Positions 29,468-37,761 of a DNA stretch of 64,000 nucleotides are shown in pieces. Location: NCBI RefSeq assembly GCF_900566075.1, contig NZ_UPHU01000001.1:2294001-2358000 (forward strand), given 5' to 3'. The translations under genes were made by a program, and so were the position numbers. A model generated the notes under the pieces. The model was not told where the DNA came from, did not search any database, and saw nothing but the letters and a program-made list of their open reading frames with translations. Origin of the DNA: Mycobacterium pseudokansasii (GTDB taxonomy: Bacteria; Actinomycetota; Actinomycetes; Mycobacteriales; Mycobacteriaceae). Each line of letters begins with the position of its first letter. Within the stretch, counting starts at the first letter, position 1.

Positions 29468-29785
29468 GTGGCTTACGAGCTGACGATGAAGTTGGAGGCG
29501 ATGGCGTCGGCCGCGCATGTTCTGACGATCCAGGCTGATGAGCTGCAGGACGAGTTGGACAGCATTACCCGCCAGTGGCGTGAGTTGTCGTCCACCTGGA
29601 CCGGTGTTGCTGCATCGGCGTTCACGCCGCCGTGGGAGGAGTGGCATTCGGGGGCCGCTGTGGTGGCGCAGATCTTGTTGGAACATTCCCAGTTGCTGAT
29701 GGACTCGGTGGAGATGATGCTCGATCATAAGAACACCGCAGCGAAAGCTTTCGCAGCGCTGTATCAGAAAGAGCCTGTGGTGTGA
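29468..29785 (+). CDS. WXG100 family (ESX-type) protein, first of cassette
   Basis: A 105-residue all-helical protein. Two amphipathic helices flank the turn motif SSTWTGVAASAF, whose W-x-G is the WXG100 hallmark. Such proteins form helical-hairpin dimers exported by type VII (ESX) secretion. It begins with GTG 29468 right after a strong purine-rich ribosome-binding sequence. The next gene encodes a second WXG100-like protein and the third a large WXG-domain effector, so this is a two-small-plus-one-large toxin cassette. Confidence 0.85.
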   Translation: MAYELTMKLEAMASAAHVLTIQADELQDELDSITRQWRELSSTWTGVAASAFTPPWEEWHSGAAVVAQILLEHSQLLMDSVEMMLDHKNTAAKAFAALYQKEPVV

Positions 29786-29799
29786 GTCGGCGCTAAACA

Positions 29800-30072
29800 G
29801 TGGATTTGGATGTCTTGATGGCTTTTGTCGATCGGCTGGCCACGTTCACTGCGCGTGCTGAACAGATCGCTACCGCGGTGGATGACTGCGTGGCCGAGCT
29901 ACACGGCAGTTGGCTTGGCCAGGGCGCCGACGCTGAACGCGAATACCACCAGAAGTGGGCGGTAGCGGACAAGCAGATGCGCGAAGGCCTTGACGAGCTG
30001 CGGAAAAATGCTGAACTGGCGCACCGCAACTACACCGGGGTGGCGCAGCTTAACGCCACGATGTGGCCGTGA
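29800..30072 (+). CDS. WXG100 family protein, second of cassette
   Basis: A 90-residue helical hairpin protein with the turn GSWLGQGADAER (W-L-G in place of W-x-G) near residue 37. The start is GTG 29800, 14 bases after the previous stop. Its stop overlaps the third gene as GTGA or ATG-linked frames, implying translational coupling. It probably pairs with the first WXG100 protein and chaperones the effector's N-terminal helical domain to the ESX machine. Confidence 0.85.
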   Translation: MDLDVLMAFVDRLATFTARAEQIATAVDDCVAELHGSWLGQGADAEREYHQKWAVADKQMREGLDELRKNAELAHRNYTGVAQLNATMWP

Positions 30073-31025
30073 CGCAAGACGTCGATCCTGCAGTTGTAGC
30101 CGAGGTTGGTCGGGTCTACGGCAAGGTCTATGACGCCGCCGCTGCTGCGGTGCAGCACCTGGCGGGGGTACTCAAGGGTTCGGCGGGCATGGGTGGCACC
30201 GACACCGGCGCCCATTCTTGGAGCCTGAAATACGACGCGCTAGTGGGTGGACATGCTGGCGGGGCCGGGCTGATGGAGGCGGCGACCGCGACGATCATGG
30301 GTGCGGCGCAGTGCTCAGATCTGCTGGCCACCACGGCGGTCAACCACCAAAACGCTGATCAACATTCGGCGATGAATAACGCTGGGGCGCCGGCGTTTCC
30401 GCCCACTGCCAAGCCGATGTTCTTGGTGCCGGCCATTCCGTCCGCGGAGGGCGGGCATGGTGACGTGCCGGGTTGGTGGCACACCATCCAGGCCTACGTG
30501 CAGGGCGAGCTGTGGCCCAATGGTCATCAGGACAAGTTGCGCGCGGCTGCTGACGCCTGGCATGCGGCGGCGCGCGAGCTGCGCTCGGCGGCCGATATCG
30601 CCAATGACGGTGTGATCGAATCGATCCGCGTGCAAAAGTCGCCGGAGTTTCCTGTCGTGGCCACCAACTGCACCATGGTGCGCGATTCGCTGAAATCGGT
30701 CGCCGACGGCTTCGACGCAGCTGGTAGCGCGTGCTCGGACTATGCCCACGCGATCGATGATGCGCATTCGAAGATCTTGCATGAGATGGCCGAGCTTGGG
30801 GCGACCGTGGCGGTCACCGAAGTCGTTGCCGCGGTCCTGATTCCGTTTACTGCGGCTTTCAGCGAGGGCGTCTCGAAGGTCGTCGATGTGGCGCGTTTGA
30901 CGGCTACCGGCGCCCGCATCGCGACCATCATCCGAGAGTTCCGGGTGGCAGCCGAAGCCTCAAGCTTGCCGACGGTGAGTGCCCTGGGCAACGCGGTCCG
31001 CTGCTGTCGTACTTCCCACTCTTAG
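30069..31025 (+). pseudogene. WXG-domain polymorphic toxin, truncated before its toxin domain
   Basis: The N-terminal 300 or so residues look like an intact ESX-targeted effector: helical WXG-type regions (residues 1-100), a linker with AIPSAEGGHGDVPGWWHT, a second helical domain (residues 140-240) and a hydrophobic segment (AVTEVVAAVLIPFTAAFSEGVSKV) that usually precedes the toxin. The frame then ends abruptly in CCRTSHS at about 31025, where the sequence becomes the reverse complement of an AAA ATPase. No toxin domain or immunity gene follows. I read it as a deletion remnant that can still make a toxinless carrier. Confidence 0.75.
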
Positions 31026-31272
31026 CGAAGAATCGTCTAGGAGGGACCGTCCGGTATATCAGCCCCGCGGCGTCCAGAACTGTGGTTTTTCCACCACCAT
31101 TTGGACCGACTAGTGCCGTGACCGGGAAATCGAAGGTGACCTCACGGTCGGTGAAGCCCCTAACGCGTTTGAGTACGACGCGGCTCAAGTACTTCCTGTA
31201 GTTGCCCTTGGCGACCTTTTCCTCAAGCGCAGCAATTGTGCTGTCACGGATCTCGCTTCTGTACTCAGCCAC
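30928..31272 (-). pseudogene. RecF/OLD-like AAA ATPase, N-terminal fragment
   Basis: From ATG 31272 the first 90 residues contain LKRVRGFTDREVTFDF and the Walker A GPNGGGKTTVLDA, then a segment of the type RRFFAKSGKYDSS known from RecF/SMC-like ATPases. After about position 31000 the frame is the antisense of the truncated toxin gene and no Walker B exists. The rest of the gene is lost. Tail-to-tail joining with the toxin remnant marks one deletion endpoint. Confidence 0.75.
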
Positions 31273-31460
31273 AAGACACCCCGGCTTCGACCGACTCTGC
31301 CATGAGCAGACAACGTTACTTGCGGGTCGGGTCAGGCTTGTGCAGATAAAACTGGGTGTCGCTCGAAAGCCCAGCGCTTCCCATCCCGTCGGATGTGGTG
31401 CATATGTGGTGCAACACCTAGTAAGGTGGACTATCTACAGGTTACTAGCTGCGAAAACTC

Positions 31461-31535
31461 TGGTGCGCGATACTGGGATTGAACCAGTGACCTCTTCCGT
31501 GTCAGGGAAGCGCTCTCCCGCTGAGCTAATCGCGC
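31461..31535 (-). tRNA. tRNA-Val (anticodon GAC)
   Basis: A 75-base cloverleaf on the minus strand. The acceptor GCGCGAT pairs with ATCGCGC, the anticodon loop is CTGACAC with anticodon GAC, the T-loop is GGTTCAATCC and CCA is encoded. In M. tuberculosis a tRNA-Val of this cluster is the phiRv2 attachment site, as I recall; no prophage is joined to it here. Confidence 0.95.
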
Positions 31536-31549
31536 CGGGGATTGCATTC

Positions 31550-31623
31550 TGGAGGTGGAGACGGGAATCGAACCCGTGTGCACGGCTTTGCAGGCCGTTG
31601 CCTCACCACTCGGCCACTCCACC
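31550..31623 (-). tRNA. tRNA-Cys (anticodon GCA)
   Basis: A 74-base cloverleaf. The acceptor GGTGGAG pairs with CTCCACC, the anticodon loop CTGCAAA has anticodon GCA, U73 is present as expected for tRNA-Cys, and CCA is encoded. It lies 14 bases upstream of the tRNA-Val gene on the same strand. Confidence 0.95.
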
Positions 31624-31652
31624 GCGGGGGATTGATGCCACTTGCACCTTCG

Positions 31653-31725
31653 AGCGGATGACGGGATTCGAACCCGCGACCCTCACCTTGGCAAGGTGAT
31701 GCGCTACCAACTGCGCTACATCCGC
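31653..31725 (-). tRNA. tRNA-Gly (anticodon GCC)
   Basis: A 73-base cloverleaf. The acceptor GCGGATG pairs with CATCCGC, the anticodon loop TTGCCAA has anticodon GCC, and the T-loop is GGTTCGAATCC. CCA is not encoded. It is the promoter-proximal gene of the minus-strand Gly-Cys-Val tRNA run. Confidence 0.95.
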
Positions 31726-31895
31726 GCGCAACGGACGAGATCGTCGCCCGGTGCGAAGCACGACGATAGTCCACGTGACCCGGCGCACACAAATCTCCAG
31801 GTTCTTTGGGGCGCTTTGGCTATCACCGGCCGAGGTAGCACGTTCGGTACAGGCACGGATCGTGCTAGTCTTCGACCTCGTTGCCGCTCGGCGCC

Positions 31896-31967
31896 GGTCC
31901 CGTGGCTCAGTGGAAGAGCGTCCGCTTCACACGCGGAAGGTCGCTGGTTCGATCCCAGCCGGGACCA
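31896..31967 (+). tRNA. tRNA-Val (anticodon CAC)
   Basis: A 72-base cloverleaf on the plus strand, divergent from the other three. The acceptor GGTCCCG pairs with CGGGACC, the anticodon loop TTCACAC has anticodon CAC, and the T-loop is GGTTCGATCCC. CCA is not encoded. The 170 bases between it and tRNA-Gly hold both promoters. Confidence 0.95.
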
Positions 31968-32154
31968 CACGTATTTGCCCGGCTCACCGCTTTCATGCGT
32001 TCCCGCGCGCCAGGGCCGCCCCGAGACCCTGGATCGGCTCGGTGGCCATGACGCACTCCGTCCGTCGAATCAAAGGACACCTACCCGACCGTCGTATGCT
32101 ACCCACCGAACGGACGCGAACATTCGCTGCGCTTAGGCAGATGGGGTTTGCTGG

Positions 32155-35085
32155 ATGACGGTCGAGTTCACACTGCTCGGCGACGTCGAAGCCCGAGTTG
32201 ACGGGCGACGGCTAGGAATCGGTCATGCCCGTCAACGCTGTGTCCTGGTCGCGTTGTTGATCGACGTGAATCGGCCCATCCCGGTCGGTCAACTGGTCGA
32301 TCGGGTGTGGTCGGACCGCCCACCATACCGTGCCCGGAATTCGCTGGCCGGCTATGTGTCGCGGCTGCGGAATCTGCTCGCCGAATCCGAAGGCGCTTCC
32401 ATTTCGCGCGAGCCGGGTGGATATGTCCTTGCCGCCGATCCGCTGTCAGTGGACTTGCACCGCTTCCGCCGCGTGGCCGCACAGGCCCGAGCGATCGATG
32501 ACCCCCTGCAGGCCGCGCTCCTGTTCGATAAGGCGCTGGCGATCTGGTCTGGTGAGCCGTTCGCGACCCTGGACACGCCGTGGGTGAACGACGTCCGCAG
32601 TGCCTTGCAGACCGAAAAGCTTTCCGTGGAGCTGGACCGCAACGACGCCGCCCTGCGAATCGGTAAACACGCAGATCTGCTGGTTGAGATTTCGGCTGCC
32701 CAGGCTGCGCATCCGTTGGACGAGCGGTTGGCCGGCCAGTTGATGCTGGCCCAGTACCGGTGCGGACGCCAGGCCGACGCGTTCGAAACCTATCGTCGGG
32801 TTCGCGCGCAACTCGTCGACGAACTCGGAATCGACCCGGGTCCCGCCCTACGCGAGGTGCATCAGCAGCTACTCACCGGCGAGGCCGCCATCCCGGTCGC
32901 GCCAACGGTTTCCCTCTCGGTCGGCGCGCCGGCGCACCGGCTGGGGATGCAGCGGCCACGGTCGGGGCTGTCGCGGCGGGTGACGAGTTTCGTTGGTCGG
33001 CAGCGCGAATTGGTGCAAACGATTGACGCCCTGAGCGACGGCCCGCTGGTCACCTTGGTCGGCGTCGGTGGTGTAGGCAAGACCCGGCTGGGTCTAGAGG
33101 CCGCACGAAGTGTGCAAGAGCGTTTCGGCGACGGCATATGGATCTGCGAACTGGGTCCGCTGGAGCACGGTGACGCAGTCGGGCACGCCGTTGCGGCGAG
33201 TGTCTGGTTGCGGCAGCAGCAAGGCATGGACATCGAGGAATCGGTGATCGAGTACCTCAGGTCACGTGAAGTCTTACTGGTATTCGACAACTGCGAGCAC
33301 GTGCTGGAAGCCGCCGGCAAATTCATCGGCCAGATCTTGCAGCATTGCCCGCGAGTATCGGTGCTGGCCACCAGCAGGCAACCTCTCGGCCTGGAAGGCG
33401 AGCGAATTATCGGCGTGCCGCCGCTGGAGGAAGCGGACGCGACCGAGTTGTTCGTCGACCGAGCCCTGGCAAGCCGTTCGGACTTCACGCTCGAAGACGA
33501 GCCGATGGGCGCCGTCGTCGAAATCTGTCGACGGGTCGATTGCCTGCCGCTGGGGGTGGAGCTGGCAGCGGCGCGGATGCGGGTGATGAGCAGTGTGGAC
33601 GTCGCTCGGCGCCCGGATTTCTTGCGCCTGCTGCGCGGCGGGATCCGGGGTGCATTGCCTCGGCAGCAGAGTCTGTCCGAGACGATCGCGTGGTCATATC
33701 GGTTACTCACCGAATCCGAGCAGTCGTTGTTTGCCAGTCTTTCGGTGTTCGCCGGCAGTTTCGACATGGACGCCGTCCACGGAATCTGCGGGCTCGATGG
33801 TGCCGGTGAGGCCGACACGCTGGAGTTGCTGACCGGGTTGGTGGACAAGTCCATGGTGGTGGTGCTCAGTGTCGAGGAACGAGCCCGCTACGCAGTCTTG
33901 GAAACGATGCGGGCATATGGCCGAGATCGGTTGCGGGAAAACGGCATTGACCGCCAGTGCTCGAAACGGCATGCGACCTACTACACCAGGCTGGCCGAGC
34001 GGGCCGGAGCTGGCATGCTCACCGCCGAGGAGCGGAAATGGGTGGAGCGGGCGCTGCCCGACTACGACAACCTGCGCGCAGCGTTCGGGCATGCGATGGA
34101 CGAGCAGGACATCGGTCTTGCGATGCGGATCGTGGCTGCGGTACCGGAGTTGATCGGTTGGCGGGTGGGCTACGAGGTAGCCGAGTGGGCCGAGCGCGTC
34201 ATCGCCGTTGCCGATCCTGACCATCCGTTGTTCCCGGCGGTCGTCGGGACGGCAGCTCGCGTTGCGTGGGCCCGGGCTGATTTCCCGCGGGCCAAGTCAT
34301 TGGCATCCTTGGCGCACGGACGGACTCCGGCGAGGAGCAGCGCCCGCGTCGTCAACCCGGTCGATGTGCTTACCGATGTCGCCCTCTTCGAAGGGCATCC
34401 GGAAGCTGCGCTCGCCTACTGGACCGCTGAGGCGGAGCGTGCCCGCCGCGACGCGGATCCCATCCGCCTGGGGTGGACGCTGTTCACGTTGACGATCTGC
34501 CAGGGCGTACTCGGCAATGACGAGGCTGCGATACCTGCGGCGCAGGAAGCTGTCGGGGCGGCCGACGACACCGGCAACCCGACTGCACAGTCGATGGCCT
34601 ACTTCGCGCTCGGTTACCTGCTGAGAAGGTCCGAACCGGAGCGTGCCTTGGCTCTGTTCGACGACTCAGCGCGGCTGGCCGCCGACGTGCAGAATTTCTG
34701 GGTATACGGCAGCGCCTTGATGGAGGCCGCCGCTATCCGTGCCGTCTACGGCGATCCACGGGTGGCTGCGCAGATGTTCATCGGCGTGCTCGAGCACTGG
34801 GAACGCTTCGCCGACCTGACCCAGCAGTGGCTTACGCTGCGCTACATCACGCGGCTGTTGCTCCGGCTCGGCTGCCGCGAGGACGCCGCCGTCCTGTATT
34901 GGGCCTTCGTCAATGCCGGCAAGCCCATGCCGCTGTCCGCACCCCAGATGGCGGTGCTCGTTGATTCGCTGGGCTCTGCTCGCCTTGACGCGCTCAACGC
35001 ACCTGCCGGCATTGCCGATGCGGTGACGCGGGCCCGCTCCAGCCTGCAGCGTTGTTGCGGACCCGCGGCAGTGCCCGCCCCCTGA
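32155..35085 (+). CDS. AfsR/SARP-type transcriptional regulator with NB-ARC ATPase
   Basis: A 976-residue regulator. Residues 1-92 form an OmpR-like winged helix (FTLLGDVEARVDGRRLGIG...GYVSRLRNLL), and residues 95-250 form a bacterial transcriptional activation domain (QYRCGRQADAFETYRRVR, ELGIDPGPAL). An AP-ATPase/NB-ARC module follows, with Walker A GVGGVGKT near residue 304, Walker B LLVFDNCEHVLE near residue 372, and LATSRQPL. The last 350 residues are TPR-like helices. Such proteins act as nucleotide-gated activators of nearby secondary-metabolite or stress genes. The next genes downstream are a coupled membrane protein and kinase, a possible regulatory set (AfsR in Streptomyces is kinase-phosphorylated). 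The target is unknown. Confidence 0.88.
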   Translation: MTVEFTLLGDVEARVDGRRLGIGHARQRCVLVALLIDVNRPIPVGQLVDRVWSDRPPYRARNSLAGYVSRLRNLLAESEGASISREPGGYVLAADPLSVDLHRFRRVAAQARAIDDPLQAALLFDKALAIWSGEPFATLDTPWVNDVRSALQTEKLSVELDRNDAALRIGKHADLLVEISAAQAAHPLDERLAGQLMLAQYRCGRQADAFETYRRVRAQLVDELGIDPGPALREVHQQLLTGEAAIPVAPTVSLSVGAPAHRLGMQRPRSGLSRRVTSFVGRQRELVQTIDALSDGPLVTLVGVGGVGKTRLGLEAARSVQERFGDGIWICELGPLEHGDAVGHAVAASVWLRQQQGMDIEESVIEYLRSREVLLVFDNCEHVLEAAGKFIGQILQHCPRVSVLATSRQPLGLEGERIIGVPPLEEADATELFVDRALASRSDFTLEDEPMGAVVEICRRVDCLPLGVELAAARMRVMSSVDVARRPDFLRLLRGGIRGALPRQQSLSETIAWSYRLLTESEQSLFASLSVFAGSFDMDAVHGICGLDGAGEADTLELLTGLVDKSMVVVLSVEERARYAVLETMRAYGRDRLRENGIDRQCSKRHATYYTRLAERAGAGMLTAEERKWVERALPDYDNLRAAFGHAMDEQDIGLAMRIVAAVPELIGWRVGYEVAEWAERVIAVADPDHPLFPAVVGTAARVAWARADFPRAKSLASLAHGRTPARSSARVVNPVDVLTDVALFEGHPEAALAYWTAEAERARRDADPIRLGWTLFTLTICQGVLGNDEAAIPAAQEAVGAADDTGNPTAQSMAYFALGYLLRRSEPERALALFDDSARLAADVQNFWVYGSALMEAAAIRAVYGDPRVAAQMFIGVLEHWERFADLTQQWLTLRYITRLLLRLGCREDAAVLYWAFVNAGKPMPLSAPQMAVLVDSLGSARLDALNAPAGIADAVTRARSSLQRCCGPAAVPAP

Positions 35086-35291
35086 ACCTGTCGGGTGCCG
35101 GAAAAGGTCGTTTAGCTGGGCATTTCATAGTTTGCAAACGGTTTCCGAACGCCTCACCCGCATTGTGGGCAGCGGGCAAGGAATTCGTCTCGGCAGCCGT
35201 CAGCCGCTCAGCGAAGACCGGGCCTACGCGGAGCAACGCACGCGAAGTATGTGCTTGCTTGGATGCACATCACGTTGGAGGTGATGCGGCT

Positions 35292-35567
35292 GTGTCCAGT
35301 CCACGGTTGTACCTCGACATGGTCAGTGGGGTGGCTGAGGCGATCATTCCGGTGTCCCAGGCACCGCCTTGGGAGGTGATCGTGTTGGGGACGGCGACGG
35401 GCGCGGTGTGGATGCTGGTGCTGCTGGCCCGGTTCGTCGTGGTGCAGACCGGCCCGGCGGTCTGGCTGGAGCAATTTTCCGCGGCCAGTGTCCAGCTGTT
35501 GAGGATCTGGTTGTCCGGGTGGTCCGACCGCTTGTTGGGGGCCGTGTCCGGAAGATCTCACCGATGA
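35292..35567 (+). CDS. small membrane protein coupled to the Ser/Thr kinase gene
   Basis: A 91-residue protein starting at GTG 35292, with a well-placed GGAGGTG eight bases upstream. After a short amphipathic N-terminus (LYLDMVSGVAEAIIPV) it has one strong transmembrane helix (GTATGAVWMLVLLARFVVV) and a Trp-rich tail (QLLRIWLSGWSDRLLG). Its stop overlaps the kinase ATG at 35564 as ATGA, so the two are translated as a pair. I know no family for it; it could be a sensor, anchor or substrate of the kinase. Confidence 0.6.
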   Translation: MSSPRLYLDMVSGVAEAIIPVSQAPPWEVIVLGTATGAVWMLVLLARFVVVQTGPAVWLEQFSAASVQLLRIWLSGWSDRLLGAVSGRSHR

Positions 35568-37006
35568 AGACTCGTCGCGTCGAACCGTTCCGCAAACCCC
35601 CGATCGTGCCCTCGGCCCGCGATGGCCGCACGCAGTTCCGGTTCCCGATGGTCGCAGTACTCGGTTATGGGGGCGGCGGTGATCGCGTGACGCGGCGCGC
35701 TGTCGCCGGTTTGCCCGTGCAACGGGCGTCGGCATCGGCAACCGTGTACGCACCCAGCACGCGTGGCACGACGTGCGGAAGCGGAGACCCGGCACGGCGG
35801 GTGGGCACGATGATCGCGAACTATCGGGTTGAAGCCGTGGTCTCGTCGGGAGGCATGGGCACGGTGTATCTGGCCCGTCATCCGAGCTTGCCTCGGCGCG
35901 ACGCGCTGAAAATTCTCGATGGTCCCCTCGCGCGGGATCCCCGGTTTCGTGTTCGGTTCATGCGGGAGGCCGACCTGGCGGCCGGGCTGCATCACCCCAA
36001 TATCGTCGCGGTTTACGATCGCGGGGACACGCCGGACGGTGCGTTGTGGATGGCGATGGAGTATGTGCGCGGCACGGACGCCGATGTCGAAACCGGTGCT
36101 GGGCGGATGCCGCCGGCGCGGGCCGAGCGCATCGTCGGCGAGGTGGCCATGGCCCTCGATCACCTGCATCGCCGCAACCTGCTCCATCGCGATGTCAAGC
36201 CGGCGAACATCCTGCTATCTCCTGGCCTGCCGGGGGAGCCCGAGCGGGTGGTGCTGGCCGACTTCGGCATCGCCCGCAGCTGCGATGACCACTATGGGCT
36301 GACCCGCACCGGCGACGTGATCACGACGGTGGCCTATGCCTCGCCGGAACTTCTGCAGGGCTGGCCTCTCGACGCGCGCACCGACATCTACTCCCTGGGA
36401 TGCACACTGTTCCACCTGCTCACCGGTCATGCCCCATTCAGCGACCGACCCGGATTGGCCGCGGTGATGATGGCTCACATCCAGCACCCCGCGCCCCGGC
36501 TCAGCGACTACGTGGCCGGGCTGCCGGCCGCACTCGACGGCGTCGTCGCCACCGCAATGGCCAAGGACCCCGGTGACCGCTACCACACTGCGGGCGAATT
36601 CGCCCGCGCGGTACGCGCTACTCTGTCGATCGGCTGCGCCCCGCGTCTGCGGTTTGCGAATCCCCCTTCCCTCCACGTCGATTCAGCCGCACCACGCCAA
36701 TCCGAGGCGACGCAGGCCGCCGGGCCGGGGTTGCTCGCGCGTGTCCCACGGGCTAGCCGTCCCGGCAGATTCGCCATAAGGGCACGGGCTGGCAAGGCGG
36801 CGGTGCTGATAGCGGTGATCGCTGTGTTGCTGTGTTCTCTCGGATTCGTGATGGCTAATCGTCATCACGCCACCGCTCAGCGCACGTCATATCCTGCACA
36901 GGCGCCGGCCGCGATGCTCGATGCGCGGGGCCATCACGCACACGCTGGTGCTGCTCCTTGTCCGTGGGCAGCATGCCCATCAGGTTGCCCGGCGGATCCG
37001 CGGTAA
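35564..37006 (+). CDS. Ser/Thr protein kinase (PknB-like catalytic domain) with one membrane segment
   Basis: 480 residues when started at the ATGA-coupled ATG 35564; ATG 35810 (IANYRVEA) would drop an 82-residue polar leader. The Hanks-type domain (about residues 86-345) is complete: glycine loop SSGGMGTVYLA, catalytic Lys in DALKIL, HRDVKPANILL, DFG in LADFGIA, and APE-like ASPELLQG. A juxtamembrane linker leads to one transmembrane helix (AAVLIAVIAVLLCSLGFVMA, about residue 412) and a short His-, Pro- and Cys-containing exterior tail with no PASTA repeats. It probably senses through its partner or tail. The H37Rv counterpart is not clear to me. Confidence 0.85.
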   Translation: MKTRRVEPFRKPPIVPSARDGRTQFRFPMVAVLGYGGGGDRVTRRAVAGLPVQRASASATVYAPSTRGTTCGSGDPARRVGTMIANYRVEAVVSSGGMGTVYLARHPSLPRRDALKILDGPLARDPRFRVRFMREADLAAGLHHPNIVAVYDRGDTPDGALWMAMEYVRGTDADVETGAGRMPPARAERIVGEVAMALDHLHRRNLLHRDVKPANILLSPGLPGEPERVVLADFGIARSCDDHYGLTRTGDVITTVAYASPELLQGWPLDARTDIYSLGCTLFHLLTGHAPFSDRPGLAAVMMAHIQHPAPRLSDYVAGLPAALDGVVATAMAKDPGDRYHTAGEFARAVRATLSIGCAPRLRFANPPSLHVDSAAPRQSEATQAAGPGLLARVPRASRPGRFAIRARAGKAAVLIAVIAVLLCSLGFVMANRHHATAQRTSYPAQAPAAMLDARGHHAHAGAAPCPWAACPSGCPADPR

Positions 37007-37211
37007 CCGGCGAAGCTGCCAAGATCGCGGCCACGAAGGTGCCCGCAACGACGCACTATGCACTATGCGCCAGGCATGGAGCTCACGTTCGATCCGTGAA
37101 GGCTTCTCGCCCTAGGGACTTCTTCCCCCGCCTTGTGGGCCGTAATGCCCTAACCCAACAAGACGACGGGCGCAATTCTGAAACCCCTGACGTTTCTCTC
37201 GTGAGGAGTCG

Positions 37212-37529
37212 CTGACGTCTTTCAAACCCGTTGCCCGGCTAGCGTTGGCAACAGTTCTGCTCTGCCCGATCGCCGGCGTCTTAGCCACGCCAGCGGCGGC
37301 CGAGTCGCCGACAACACCCTGCGTAAGCGGGGAGACCGCCGAGCTGACAACCGGAGATCTGGGCACCCTGCCCCTGCAGCGACAGGACGCGCCCACAACG
37401 AGCTGTAACAGCGAAAAGCAGGCCTGCATGTCGGCCAACGTGCAAATAGGCATCTACGGAGAGAGGTATGTGCCGCCTGACGCTGCCGCGATGTGCTGGG
37501 AGGCCTACCGGGCCTGCATTGCCAACTAA
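37212..37529 (+). CDS. small secreted Cys-containing protein (start uncertain)
   Basis: About 105 residues. The reading from 37212 gives a good signal peptide (TSFKPVARLALATVLLCPIAGVLATPAAA) but begins with CTG. TTG 37245 is the first standard start codon and cuts the basic n-region. The mature part has five Cys (TPCVSG, TSCNSEKQACMSAN, MCWEAYRACIAN), suggesting two disulphides. I do not recognise the family. It lies 205 bases after the kinase and ends before a long palindrome. Confidence 0.55.
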   Translation: MTSFKPVARLALATVLLCPIAGVLATPAAAESPTTPCVSGETAELTTGDLGTLPLQRQDAPTTSCNSEKQACMSANVQIGIYGERYVPPDAAAMCWEAYRACIAN

Positions 37530-37667
37530 TCCGACGACGGAGGATCCGGATAGTTCCGCATCACTCGCTGAGGATCGGCATCCGGCACGTGCACTCCCAT
37601 CCTGGATAGCGGAGTTCAGGCCAACGACGCCGAACTTCGAAGCGCGGCGCGGTGCCATCGGTCGATC

Positions 37668-37702
37668 GGGGTCAATGCCGCCTCGGAGGTGGTGTTGACC
37701 CC
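37668..37702. repeat. 35-bp near-perfect palindrome between secreted protein and TPP enzyme genes
   Basis: GGGGTCAA at 37668-37675 pairs with TTGACCCC at 37695-37702, and the interior CCGCCTC/GAGGTGG extends the stem with one mismatch, leaving almost no loop. It sits between the convergent 3' ends of two genes. There is no T-tract, so it could be a bidirectional factor-independent-like hairpin or a protein-binding site. Confidence 0.5.
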
Positions 37703-37761
37703 CATCGGTCGGCGGCCCTGTGCGAGCGTGCGTGGGACGAACGCACTACCGTAGCCGCTCC

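Noticed and set aside
37245-37529. TTG 37245 as the only start of the small secreted protein
   Set aside because: It removes the basic n-region of the signal peptide. Kept as an alternative within the entry rather than as the main start.
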